Positions 1-9,113 of a stretch of DNA of 64,000 nt are shown here, one piece after another. This DNA comes from Barthelona sp. PCE. Lineage: Eukaryota; Metamonada: BaSk clade. The translations under genes were made by a program, and so were the position numbers. The DNA is taken from NCBI GenBank assembly GCA_040285745.1, contig JAUFOR010000004.1:620001-684000 (forward strand). The letters are read 5' to 3'. The notes beneath the pieces were generated by a model. The model worked only from the letters and a program-made list of their open reading frames with translations, did not search any database and was not told the DNA's origin. Every line of letters begins with the position of its first letter. Position 1 is the stretch's first letter.

Positions 1-136
1 TTTTCAACAGGAATTAAGGACTTGTGGAATTTGAAATATGAACAAATATGGTTTACTCTCATCCGTGCTATTTTTATTTTCGCTTCATTCAGGTTTTTTT
101 TACGAAAAAAGCGTTGTATCGGGCACAAAATACTGC

Positions 137-1597
137 ATGGGACAAAAGCAGAGCACGATTACAGCACGAAGGCGAGAAGAAGTCATTTCTGAACAAGATT
201 CTATGGTTTTTAATGACAACCAAAGCTTTTACACAATAGATTCGCAGAGAACACCAAAGTCTGAGACAATGTCTGTGTTCTCATTCGATTCAAACACATT
301 CAAACTGGGAAACAACCTTGATGATTTTGAAACCTTTGATTTTCCTCAGAAAAAGAAAGTCGTATCAACTCTTAGCCGCGACGACTCAACAGGTGGCCTT
401 GAAGTATTTGATGTGGATGAAGAATTTGTTGAAGAACCTGCTCCAGATTTCGGTGTACTACCAACAAGTTTATTCCCCAAACAAAATTACGCACTATCGT
501 ATGCCGCAGGCGTTTCCGCGATACCCATCATTGATGGAGATAAGTTAATTGTCGGTACAGATAACGGCTCAGTCGAAGCTTTCGATTTGAACAGTGGCGC
601 AACAATATGGGCACAAACAATAAGGAGAGGATACCCAGTCCGATCAATGAAGTGCTCTTCGGGCGCCGGTGTCGTCATTGCGGTATGTCTAGATGCAATG
701 TACGTTCTTAATATATGTGATGGCGTCAAGATATTTTCTTCGCCTGTCTTAGTAGAAGCCATGATATCGCACCATCTGATGCCAGTAGGCCTGTCAGACA
801 GCGTCTTAGTGCAAGGAACAGCAGAGAAATCATGTTGTATCCGTGCACTGGATGATTTCCACGTTGTCAACAACACACAATTGATTAGTGCAATGTGCTG
901 TGAACCGGTATTGGAGACACAGAGTATGTGTTTCACAGTCGGTGATGCACATGATAGTGGTAATCTGTATTTTGCCACAATGGAAAAGACAGTCGGTGCC
1001 ATAATTGTTAATTCAGGTCGTATCAGGTTTGAGATACGGTTAAACTCAAAGGTAACAACACCTATTACAGTACACAGTCAGTTTTTCCTGTTTGGAACAG
1101 AAGAAGGCGTTATTCATTGCATTGATCGCTTTGGAGGAGAAAGTTTGTTCCAATTTTCACCATTCTCAGAATCTATGCAAGATAGGAAGGCTATTATTGG
1201 CGAGATCAGAGTTGTTGATATTGATAATAGCTACACAGGAATAGTTTTCTGCGATGAAAGCTCTAATGTGTTTTGTGTAGTTAAGCAAGATTTGACAGAG
1301 AGTTGGAAACTAACTTCCCAGGTGTTGAATCTTGTTCCAAGAAGGAAGAGTGTTGTGTGGACTGAGTATACAAGGATGATTCATTTCATTCAAACAGATG
1401 TAGTAAGGAATGAAGCTGGGAAGCATATTTTGTTTATCAGCATTCCAAACGTTTCAAAGAGTGTGGTGGGTATTAATGTAGCAAATGGACGAATTGCATA
1501 TGATATAGCAGTCGATCAGGCAGTAGCTGGTTTTGTTGTGGATGAAGAGAGCCTTATTATCACATTAATAGATGGTAAGATTATCAAATATGGATAG
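137..1597 (+). CDS. PQQ-like beta-propeller protein, probably N-myristoylated
   Basis: Repeated short beta-strand units give a quinoprotein/WD-like propeller pattern, for example DGDKLIVGTDNGSVEAFDLN, FLFGTEEGVIHCIDRFGG and VVGINVANGRIAYDI near the C-terminus. The first ~110 residues are polar and probably disordered. I chose the ATG at 137 because it gives MGQKQST, a good N-myristoylation consensus (Gly2, Ser6). The frame stays open upstream to an ATG at 38, which would add 33 residues with a hydrophobic stretch, so a signal-anchored form is the alternative. No catalytic residues are visible, so this is more likely a scaffold at a membrane than an enzyme. The specific function is not recognised. 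It lies 59 bp upstream of the RFC1 start on the same strand. Confidence 0.7.
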   Translation: MGQKQSTITARRREEVISEQDSMVFNDNQSFYTIDSQRTPKSETMSVFSFDSNTFKLGNNLDDFETFDFPQKKKVVSTLSRDDSTGGLEVFDVDEEFVEEPAPDFGVLPTSLFPKQNYALSYAAGVSAIPIIDGDKLIVGTDNGSVEAFDLNSGATIWAQTIRRGYPVRSMKCSSGAGVVIAVCLDAMYVLNICDGVKIFSSPVLVEAMISHHLMPVGLSDSVLVQGTAEKSCCIRALDDFHVVNNTQLISAMCCEPVLETQSMCFTVGDAHDSGNLYFATMEKTVGAIIVNSGRIRFEIRLNSKVTTPITVHSQFFLFGTEEGVIHCIDRFGGESLFQFSPFSESMQDRKAIIGEIRVVDIDNSYTGIVFCDESSNVFCVVKQDLTESWKLTSQVLNLVPRRKSVVWTEYTRMIHFIQTDVVRNEAGKHILFISIPNVSKSVVGINVANGRIAYDIAVDQAVAGFVVDEESLIITLIDGKIIKYG

Positions 1598-1656
1598 AAT
1601 AAACGAATATTGTTTTCACATTTTGACGCTCTTTGTATATTTATAGATACATTCTA

Positions 1657-4374
1657 ATGGTGATCAAGGGGCAGAAAATCATCTGTGGACTGAGTTTCGA
1701 TACGGATTCAGACTCAGATGACGATTTCATTCCAGTAGTGAAGAAGGTTGAAACGAAACAAACGAAACCAGTTATTGTACGATCACCACCGGCTAGGATG
1801 GTGCCCATTCCAAGTGAACCTGTTACTGTTTCTTTAAAAAAGAAACCACAAGCACTTAAACGAAAAGCAAGTGCTGTTTCTCATCAAAAAAAGTCGGATC
1901 CAGTTGTGGTATCAATTCCAAAGCCGGCAATTAGTGAGCCCAAACAGGAAGAGATTACATGTTCAGGGATTTTTTCAAGTGATGGAACTAAGCGTCAAAA
2001 GACAACTGTGTTGCCTGAACAGTCGGGCAGTCTGTTCGACGGCGTGAGGATGCACGTTAGTAAGTCGTTCCACAACAACAACTACACATACAAACATATT
2101 AGAACATTCCTCAAGGGTTGTGGAGCAAAGATGCTAAAGAAAGCAACCAGGGCGTGTGATATCATATTATACAGCCCCAGTGACGAATTTGCAGACCGTT
2201 ATAAGAAGTTGACCGATACCCATTTCGATAATGTCGTTGATTTCATTCAATATACTCATGAGCGTGTTGATATCATGAATGCAGCGACCACAAAGCCAAC
2301 GTACGGTGTCCGGGTGAAGGCTTTTGGATCAACCTCTGTCAATCAGAAGAAGCTTAAAAAAGTGTTCTTTAAGCTTGGCATGCGTATGGTTGATGATGTT
2401 AAGGATGCTGATATCATCATGCTTGGTCAGATTGGGTCAGAAGACCGGATTTTGTTGGAGCGTATAAAAGGAAAGAAGGGGGTCAAAGATGATGATTTTA
2501 CTTCATTTATTGTTGGTACAGAGGAGAACATAGCTTCCAACATTGAGACGCTGCCGCCAATAGAGGCTGTGCTCAAGGGTGTGAGACGTGTTAAGCGAAA
2601 GGTAGAGAAGGTAGTTGCTGAAAAAACCAAAGTCAGTCTAGCAGGAGCCGGTACAGCTATTGCTAATGAGTCTGCCAGTGATCTATGGGTAGACAAGTAC
2701 CGCCCGATGCGAGCTAAGGATCTCATAGGAAATCCAACGTCAATTAGGAATTTCAAGCTCTGGTCTCTTTACTATGAGAAGGTGAGGCGGTGTATTAAGA
2801 AGGGACGTGATTTTAAAACGTCAAAATACTACAGGGAGTATCTCCAGGACGCAGGAAGACTGCGTATTGAGAGTTTTGCAGCAGATCAGTTCTTGTCCAA
2901 TTTTGAGTTCGATTGCTGTCTTCTCAGTGGCGCGCCGGGTATAGGAAAGACAAGCAGCGTGTACATGGCTGCGAAGGAGCTGGGTTTCGATATTGTAGAA
3001 TTCAACGCAAGTGATGTGCGATCGAAGAAGCAGATACAAGCCCTCTTTAGTGGCGGTCTCAACGCTGGTTCAGTCACGCACATTTTGGAGGAAGGAAGCA
3101 AAACCAAAAAGTCAGAGGATACTGTAAGGTCAAGGAAGCGGCTTATTCTTATGGATGAAGTTGACGGAATGTCGACTGGAGATCGTGGTGGTCTGCAGGA
3201 GGTTTTGAGGCAAGCAAAGAACAGTACGGTGCCTATTGCTCTCATTGCTAATGACATGTCGTCCTCCAAGATGCGCACTGCAGCACCAAAGGTGTATCAC
3301 CTGAAGTTCAGAAAGCCTGGCGTCGGCATTGTCGCTAAAAGACTGAAGGCGATATGTGCGCGTGAAAATGTTGTAATTGAGGACCAGCAGCTCATTGATT
3401 TGACTGAAAGTGCAAACTGCGATATTAGGCAATGTGTCAACACATTACACATGTTTGCTAAGGAACAGAAGAGACTCAGGAAGAAGCACGGAGCTAACAC
3501 TGATACCAGCCATTTGTTGGAGCCTGCCAAGGATCTTGATCTGGGTCCATTCGACGTCATCCCCATGCTGTTCAGCCCCATGCTTGGAGGGAAAATATCG
3601 CGATTCATGCAGTACTTTTGGGTTGACTATTCTCTTATGCCACACTTTGTTTTTGAGTGCTATAAGAATGCAGCTACAGATACATTGGACGATATGGAGG
3701 CGCTGGATGCGCTTGTGGACGCATCAAGCTCCATAGTTGATGGTGATCTTATTCATTCAACAATAGCAATGCAGAATTGGTCGCTGCTACCTGCCAGAGG
3801 TCTATGTGGTGCGGTGTATCCTGCACGTATTGTCGAAGGCGGTGTTCACGGTGCAGGATTCCCATCAGTATTGGGAAAGATATCATCGACGAACAAAAGG
3901 AAGAGGTTAATCAATGAGATTAATATGTCTGTTACTCAGACAGCGCATTCGACTCCACGTGACGTGAATTTGAATTATATGTCTCTTATGAGAAGAAAAT
4001 TCATCACAGGAATTTCAAATGCAATCACAGAAGAAGCTAAGGAAGTTGCCATTAGTGAATTAATTGAATTTTTGAATGCGTACCGTCTCGTTAAACATGA
4101 TTTTGAGGGATTAAATCTGCTCCAAGAGTTTGAAATGGGCAAATTTATTCCTAGTTATGAAGCTGTTGATACTCAGTTGAAACGGCGTATTACAACTCAA
4201 CTTTCAAGTCACTCAAGCGGTTCGAACTCGTTTAAGGATGGAGATACGTTGATTCTGAAGGGTAAATCACAGCTTGGAAAACGGCCGCCAAAGGAAAAGA
4301 CCAGAAAGACAACAAAGAAAAAAACAACAACAAGGAAGAAGAAGAGCAGAGGATTGGATAGCTTTTTTAAGTAA
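1657..4374 (+). CDS. RFC1: Replication factor C large subunit (RFC1)
   Basis: Large subunit of the clamp loader that opens PCNA and loads it at primer-template junctions. A lysine-rich N-terminus precedes a BRCT-like region (about residues 125-200) and a possible second degenerate one (about 217-288). The AAA+ module starts at LWVDKYRPMRAKDLIGN. It has Walker A GAPGIGKTSS near residue 425 and Walker B LILMDEVDG near 497. The RFC1-specific C-terminal helical region follows. The protein ends in a basic tail closing with GLDSFFK, which looks like a PCNA-interacting (PIP-type) peptide. The first ATG in frame is at 1657; the open frame begins slightly earlier without an ATG. About 905 residues, close to yeast RFC1 and shorter than animal forms. 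The stop is 8 bp from the modular repeat. Confidence 0.93.
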   Translation: MVIKGQKIICGLSFDTDSDSDDDFIPVVKKVETKQTKPVIVRSPPARMVPIPSEPVTVSLKKKPQALKRKASAVSHQKKSDPVVVSIPKPAISEPKQEEITCSGIFSSDGTKRQKTTVLPEQSGSLFDGVRMHVSKSFHNNNYTYKHIRTFLKGCGAKMLKKATRACDIILYSPSDEFADRYKKLTDTHFDNVVDFIQYTHERVDIMNAATTKPTYGVRVKAFGSTSVNQKKLKKVFFKLGMRMVDDVKDADIIMLGQIGSEDRILLERIKGKKGVKDDDFTSFIVGTEENIASNIETLPPIEAVLKGVRRVKRKVEKVVAEKTKVSLAGAGTAIANESASDLWVDKYRPMRAKDLIGNPTSIRNFKLWSLYYEKVRRCIKKGRDFKTSKYYREYLQDAGRLRIESFAADQFLSNFEFDCCLLSGAPGIGKTSSVYMAAKELGFDIVEFNASDVRSKKQIQALFSGGLNAGSVTHILEEGSKTKKSEDTVRSRKRLILMDEVDGMSTGDRGGLQEVLRQAKNSTVPIALIANDMSSSKMRTAAPKVYHLKFRKPGVGIVAKRLKAICARENVVIEDQQLIDLTESANCDIRQCVNTLHMFAKEQKRLRKKHGANTDTSHLLEPAKDLDLGPFDVIPMLFSPMLGGKISRFMQYFWVDYSLMPHFVFECYKNAATDTLDDMEALDALVDASSSIVDGDLIHSTIAMQNWSLLPARGLCGAVYPARIVEGGVHGAGFPSVLGKISSTNKRKRLINEINMSVTQTAHSTPRDVNLNYMSLMRRKFITGISNAITEEAKEVAISELIEFLNAYRLVKHDFEGLNLLQEFEMGKFIPSYEAVDTQLKRRITTQLSSHSSGSNSFKDGDTLILKGKSQLGKRPPKEKTRKTTKKKTTTRKKKSRGLDSFFK

Positions 4375-4382
4375 ATAATTGA

Positions 4383-4840
4383 GGCACGCTTGTGAATAAC
4401 ACGCTATTTCGTAGGAGTAAATCTACTGAGGAGTAGACACGCGGTCTTCCCTCTTGTACTCTGTGAGTACTTACATCATTTCTTTCTCCCCTTTTATTTT
4501 AAAGGTGACATACAGGCGCTAGCCTTCAGACTTTATACTTGAGGTAGTAAACAGCGGAGGGGGACGAAGCGAACCGTCATGTGTAGTAGGTGTCCGTAGG
4601 ACCCGATACGGTTTTTCTTACCTTTTTCAAAAAAAAAGGGTTTTAGGCCACTTCCCGGACGAAACACCCTCTACACGTGAAGGCGAGCCTTCCCACGTGA
4701 GCGTTCCCCGACGTCAATAAACCTACTTCAGTATAAAAAAAGGGCTCTAGAACAATTCTCAGTGCAAGCACAGCACTCGAGGGAGCTCGCAACTCCCGTA
4801 CAAGTGTCTAACTCCGAAGTAAATTCACAACCTCCTACGA
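4383..4840 (+). repeat. Modular intergenic element, full copy (units A, B1, B2, C)
   Basis: A 458 bp non-coding block whose parts recur almost exactly at 22595-22820 (A plus C, inverted) and 38540-38694 (B1 plus the end of B2, inverted). Four units can be drawn: A on + (about 4383-4500), B1 on + (about 4504-4627), B2 on - (about 4733-4630) and C on - (about 4840-4741). Each carries a small TACT/AGTA-type hairpin near its proposed 5' end: CTACT-AGTAG at 4423-4436 in A, TAC-GTA at 4535-4547 in B1, TACT-AGTA at 4722-4733 in B2, ACT-AGT at 4811-4820 in C. Each also has a second stem further in, for example GTACTC(tgt)GAGTAC in A and CACGTG/CACGTG in B2. Each ends in a T-run, as a Pol III transcript would. 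The units may be small RNA genes or a miniature mobile element. I cannot match them to a known RNA family. Confidence 0.8.
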
Positions 4841-5391
4841 ATCGGTGTAAGCATCTAGTTGTTTATTGCAGGAATCTAGTATTTGCAGGGTAACAAAAGC
4901 AATGTAATAAACCCGAACTTTATAGTTGAGAACAATGGTTTGTGCACAGTAAAATCAGCATTCTAGAAATTATGTCCCATAATACAAACTTTACCCACAA
5001 CAACAACAAAAAAATTTTCACCCCGTATTTCAAGGTCTTAGCCTGGTACTTCTGAGTTAAATGTTCTGTTTGGCTGTTTCTGTCTTCGAAAAAGATGGTA
5101 TCTTTTGAAGATTTAACTCTTTGAGAAATATTCAGTTTTTAAGCTGTTACCTTAATGCACGTTGTTTTCTCACACTTTAAATACAATTTTCGGTACATCT
5201 AAGCACTAATATGTTATTGTAGTATGAATAATATGAAAAACAGGTAAACAAATGGTGTAGGGTTTAATTTTTACAAAATACTTCTGAAAATGCATGTTTC
5301 TTGGCTTTAAAGTTCCAATGAGCCAATGTAAAATCTATAACCCTGTGCTTTCTGTTGTGAATCTTTTTCTTACCCTTTTCATCGAATAATT
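4841..5391. other. Intergenic region with a two-part stem-loop
   Basis: No coding potential on either strand. The notable part is 5054-5119. An outer 8 bp stem (GAGTTAAA at 5054-5061 with TTTAACTC at 5112-5119) encloses a strong inner hairpin at 5084-5110 (CTTC plus AAAAGAT pairing with ATCTTTT plus GAAG). The rest is AT-rich spacer and the likely promoter of the next gene. Whether the stem-loop is transcribed is unknown. Confidence 0.4.
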
Positions 5392-5986
5392 ATGCCTCGC
5401 AAAATAGTTCCCAGCATAAAATCATTAAAGGATCTTCAGTTGAAGTCTTTTGCAGCTCTTCTCTTATCATATCGTGTAAGTGGAACTAAGTCATTTATGA
5501 CAGCACACATGATTGATGAGCTCAGGTTATTCTTCCACATACCGTATGTTAGTCCCACGCGAACCACTTAATTTTTGCTTTTAACTTACATTTAGCTCCA
5601 CCACATACAGTAATCTTTTAGAGCAACTTGAGAATGAGCCTCTGTTAAAGGAACTTGAGAGGTTTTCTCAGAGCCATCTTAAGGATATTGAGAAGCAACC
5701 TCTACCTGTTCGTAATGATATTCACGAATTATTGCATGGTTTTATTCAGTTCAGTGATAAAGGCACCTATCCTCGCCGTTCCCTCCCTTCATCTTCATCA
5801 ACCATTTGCTTTTCGACAAATTCAGATATTCAGAGCTTGGTCAGTTATGCAAACACCATTTTTGGTCAAACTGTGGAAAAGAGTGATGTACGCAGAGCCC
5901 GTACTCTTATTGACAAGGAGTTAGAGAAGGTAGATGAAGAATTAAAGTTTACTCAACAGGGATATACCTTGCCTTCTTATGAGTAG
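5392..5986 (+). CDS. Conserved-looking hypothetical protein, two exons
   Basis: Joined exons 5392-5543 and 5596-5986 give a continuous frame of 180 residues. Neither exon alone is a complete gene: exon 1 starts with a good ATG (MPRKIVPSIKSLKDLQ) and exon 2 has no ATG near its start. The intron opens with GTATGT and closes with an ACTTAC-ATTTAG end, matching other introns in the window. The product is soluble and mostly helical, with no membrane segment and a charged C-terminal part (DKELEKVDEELKF). I do not recognise the family. It is convergent with PIG-M, the two stops being 36 bp apart. Confidence 0.7.
5544..5595 (+). other. Spliceosomal intron (52 nt)
   Basis: Donor GTATGT, acceptor end TTAACTTACATTTAG. 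Removing it keeps the frame (phase 2) between two coding segments. The branch-like ACTTAC lies only a few bases from the 3' TAG. Confidence 0.75.
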
Positions 5987-6022
5987 AAGAAATGTAACAG
6001 TTAGAAAAAGAGACATTAGACA

Positions 6023-7225
6023 TTAAGTAATTAAATTACGTTTGATTTGTGGAAGAAAAACAAGAAAATTATAAATAAAAAACAGAATTGATGAAAGAAA
6101 AGCTAAAAAATGAACTGCAATATTTTGAAACTCAATTAAATATCCGAAAAATAACCAAAAACCCATTAAAGCTACGAAACTCATTGTGTAAAAGACAAAG
6201 GAGTGATGTTTAAAATCTATAATCAATGGCAAAAAGACGAAAAACCAAGTAAAGTATTGAACTGTTACAACCTTATTAAAGAAAACAAAAACAAAAACGA
6301 TCTCAAATAAAACTCTTAAAAACAAAATATTTTTATCGCCCTTGTAATAGATTAAGGGTACTGAAATCTTGATTATCAAAATAAGTTGTAATATCATTGG
6401 GATATAATTAAGTATGCGCTCAGCTGTGCTAGGTACTGTTAGTTCACTAAGGTATATGCTGAGCCAATAGACTGAAAAGTTATGACGGTGATCTTTCCTT
6501 ATTATATGGTAGAAATATGATTCATACAGAAAATCAAAGCCAAACTTGCGATAGTAGAAGATTATTGGAGCCACAAATGAAATAAAGGCGAAAAAGGCAA
6601 ACTCAAAAATGCGAATTATGCTTTGAACAGATCGCAGACCAAAGTAACACAGTACAGCAATGGAAAAGAGACCAGGGAAAATTTTGTAGTGTGTAGCAAA
6701 TCCCAGAACAACAGCACTCAGCTTAAAACGTTTGCTGATAAAGAGATAGACGAAAAGCACGACGAAGAAACAGATTACAGCTTCTGGAGATCCACGTGTC
6801 GAAATGTTGGCGACAACTGGGTTTCCAAGCCACAAGAAGAACGACAATAATGATAGTGAACTTTTGTTCTGAAGTTTTTTAACAATTAGGCACATCATGT
6901 ACCCGATGGCGATATCCAGTGCAACAAGTACAATTTTGACGAGAAAAGGGTTGTGTAGAAACACAGGGTATGAAAAGATCATTGCGAGAAACGGTGTATA
7001 ACGGTACGTTGTTCTAATGTATGGACTTTTGCCCTGTGAATACAGCAATGCACCCTCCATCACCACATAAAAGTCAATGTCTGTGAACGGGACGCTTCCC
7101 ATAGCCTCATGAATAAAGCTATAAGCAAAGAAAATACACCTGACTACTACTCCCCATAACAGTGCGGCCTTTGTGCTCACGCACCTTGTCCCTGTGCCAT
7201 TGTTTTTCTCAGTCAATGGTTCCAT
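6023..7225 (-). CDS. PIGM: GPI mannosyltransferase I (PIG-M)
   Basis: Catalytic subunit that adds the first alpha-1,4-linked mannose to glucosaminyl-acyl-phosphatidylinositol on the luminal ER face, using dolichol-phosphate-mannose. About 400 residues with roughly ten hydrophobic helices, the usual size. The catalytic DxD motif is D49-I-D51 in the first luminal loop (VPFTDIDFYV). It is followed by the family signature SPYIRTTYRYTPFLA. The start ATG at 7225 is the first in frame. It shows the organism probably makes GPI anchors. A partner such as PIG-X was not seen here. It lies in tandem with superoxide dismutase on the same strand, 160 bp apart. Confidence 0.9.
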   Translation of the reverse strand: MEPLTEKNNGTGTRCVSTKAALLWGVVVRCIFFAYSFIHEAMGSVPFTDIDFYVVMEGALLYSQGKSPYIRTTYRYTPFLAMIFSYPVFLHNPFLVKIVLVALDIAIGYMMCLIVKKLQNKSSLSLLSFFLWLGNPVVANISTRGSPEAVICFFVVLFVYLFISKRFKLSAVVLGFATHYKIFPGLFSIAVLCYFGLRSVQSIIRIFEFAFFAFISFVAPIIFYYRKFGFDFLYESYFYHIIRKDHRHNFSVYWLSIYLSELTVPSTAERILNYIPMILQLILIIKISVPLIYYKGDKNILFLRVLFEIVFVFVFFNKVVTVQYFTWFFVFLPLIIDFKHHSFVFYTMSFVALMGFWLFFGYLIEFQNIAVHFLAFLSSILFFIYNFLVFLPQIKRNLIT

Positions 7226-7385
7226 TAAAACTACTTATTCGAGCTGAAAAAGATAAAAAAGTTAAAGCCACTGTTGTGGTATTTCTTCATAACAATGTTC
7301 TGCTTTGTCATGAGCATTGTATTCTTCTGAAATGAAAAACGTTGAAAAAAGAGAGATTTTTACTGAAGATTAAAACGCGCATTAT

Positions 7386-7997
7386 TTACATGGGAACAAC
7401 CTTACGGCCAGCAAGAACGTCTTCCATTCTCTTCTGGACAACGGTCCAGTCGACGTGGTTCAGATAAGCCTGAATGTAAGCACCCTTCTCGGAAGGAGCA
7501 TAGGCACCTGAAATGAGATAAGCGTGCTCCCACATATCAACGAAGAAAATAGCCTCACCATGGGGAATGGCATCCTCGTGGCTGCTGACCCAAACAGTGG
7601 AAAGCTTGTGGGTAACAGGGCACATGACAACGACGATCCATCCAACACCACGTGTTGTACCAGCTGTGGTTACGTCAGCAATGAGCTTGTCGAAGGAGGT
7701 CTCAGCCTGCTCCTCGAGCATACGCTTGAAATCGTCTGTGGGGGCAACACCATCAACCTTGAGCTGCTCAAAGTAGTAGAGATGGTTAAAGTAGCCACGG
7801 CTCTCGAAACCGAGACGGCGGCGACGATCAGCAAGATGCTGACCGGAGATTGTGGGGATTTCGGTGAGAAGACCATTGAGGTTCTTGCAGTAACCCTTCA
7901 AAAGACCGATATGGGCAGTGAGGAGTTCATTAGGCAAGCCAGCGTATTCATTCTCAAGAACATTAGCTATTAATTCGGGTTTCACGGTGTAGGTCAT
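7386..7997 (-). CDS. Iron/manganese-family superoxide dismutase, divergent bacterial-type
   Basis: Converts superoxide to oxygen and hydrogen peroxide. 203 residues. The four metal ligands can be placed as H29, H72 (YFNHLYYFEQL), D154 and H158 (DMWEHAYLI). The N-terminal helix reads AHIGLLKGYCKNLN rather than the usual HHxxHHxxYVxxLN, so the second-sphere histidine pair of standard FeSODs is absent. From memory, this form of the helix resembles a distinct bacterial/archaeal branch of the family, which would suggest lateral acquisition; a tree is needed to show that. No organelle presequence is visible, so it is probably cytosolic. Divergent from hybrid-cluster protein across a 1.1 kb gap. Confidence 0.88.
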   Translation of the reverse strand: MTYTVKPELIANVLENEYAGLPNELLTAHIGLLKGYCKNLNGLLTEIPTISGQHLADRRRRLGFESRGYFNHLYYFEQLKVDGVAPTDDFKRMLEEQAETSFDKLIADVTTAGTTRGVGWIVVVMCPVTHKLSTVWVSSHEDAIPHGEAIFFVDMWEHAYLISGAYAPSEKGAYIQAYLNHVDWTVVQKRMEDVLAGRKVVPM

Positions 7998-9113
7998 TTT
8001 GGAAGTCGTTTTGGAATATGGTTAAAAAGACAAAAGCAAAAATTACGAGCTTACAAGCAATTCGAGTGCTTTTTATGGCTTTTTTGGGAAAATCATCCGC
8101 AATACAAGGTCTGAAATTCCCAAAAAATATAGTTTAACAGATCTATTGATCTAATGAGTTTTAAGATTTGTAAAGCTATGTCTCAAAGCTCCGGCGTGTT
8201 ACTGTTCGTCAATGTTTCTAAACGCTGGAAAACACCCAGAATTTAAGCATATAAAAAAATAATACTGTTTGCTTCACACTGCAGTCTTTTATTAACTTTT
8301 TGTACTTGAATTGGGGATAAAGCATACTTTTTAGGGTGACTTACCATTGCAATACCCAGAGCAACGATGACTAATTTGTGTTTGTGTGATTCTGTCCTCT
8401 TTCCAATGAAATTGTAACTCAGCTTCCATGGTAGGGAAGCTCATGCTTGCTACGGCAGGTTTTGCGCTGTAGTTTTAATGTTGAAAGCTTAATGTTTGTG
8501 TGTGTCATTTTTTCTTCATTCGTTGTTCTTATCCGTAGCAAAACAGGCGAATATTAATGGCAGAGGCTAAATAATGATCGGGAGTCTTAAATATGAATAC
8601 ATGCTTTTGTATATTTTATCACAGTCATGCATCACTTTTATCACTCATATTTAGTTGGATAAGCAGTAAGCTTCATGCCCTAAAACGACCGCAAGTGAAT
8701 TTTATTTCACTAAATCAGAGGTTTTTTTTTTGCTAACTACCATTAAGTTTCAGGACTAGAAACAAAGATAGCGTATGGAATACATGCAATAGTCATCTGT
8801 GACTAAACAATAACTCCTGAAAAATTAAATTTGAGAAGTTGTTTTCCAAAATTTCTTTTTTTTTAGCTTTTAAACAATATACGTCGCGAAAACAGCTTCA
8901 ATTGAGCGTTCCTATCCGCAAAACGACAATGCCGTCAGACGTACCTCTTCTTGTGGTTTTTGTGGCTAAATCTGCGTGGTTTATAGTCAGCGAGTAGAAA
9001 TTTGTATGGTGCGGACATATCCGGTGAAAATCCATGGTTTGTGGTTCATTTAGACTAGAATGAGGTAAAGTATCAACAAAGGTATATTTTATTTTTTCTC
9101 TATTATCAGTCAT
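7998..9113. other. 1.1 kb non-coding gap between SOD and HCP
   Basis: No convincing coding frame. A 71-codon minus-strand frame (8898-9113) would start on the base next to the HCP ATG and shows no family signal. Three stem-loops stand out: CCGGCGT/ACGCTGG (8191-8197 with 8222-8228), AGCTTCC/GGAAGCT (8421-8427 with 8435-8441) and CTACGGC/GCTGTAG (8450-8456 with 8466-8472, one G-U pair). The rest is AT-rich and probably holds both promoters. Confidence 0.5.
8421..8476 (+). ncRNA. Candidate small structured RNA: two hairpins then TTTT
   Basis: Two consecutive 7 bp stems with 7 and 9 nt loops, separated by 8 nt and followed directly by a T4 run, which is the form of a Pol III 3' end. The 5' limit is unknown. 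No known RNA family recognised. This is structural pattern reading only. Confidence 0.25.

Noticed and set aside
487-1002. 171-codon minus-strand frame inside the first gene
   Set aside because: Shadow of the plus-strand propeller gene; no motif or plausible start context.
4383-4500. Unit A read as U1 snRNA because of GTACTTACATC
   Set aside because: In U1 the ACUUAC sits at the 5' end; here it is near the 3' end, inside a hairpin flank, and no Sm site or U1 stem order is visible.
4560-4640. B-box-like GGTTCGCTTCG in unit B1 (reverse strand) suggesting a tRNA-derived element
   Set aside because: It is on the opposite strand from the proposed transcript, deviates from GGTTCGANNCC, and no matching A box or cloverleaf is present.
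8898-9113. 71-codon minus-strand frame ending next to the HCP start
   Set aside because: It would begin on the base adjacent to the HCP ATG, leaving no room for leaders, and it has no recognisable family signal.
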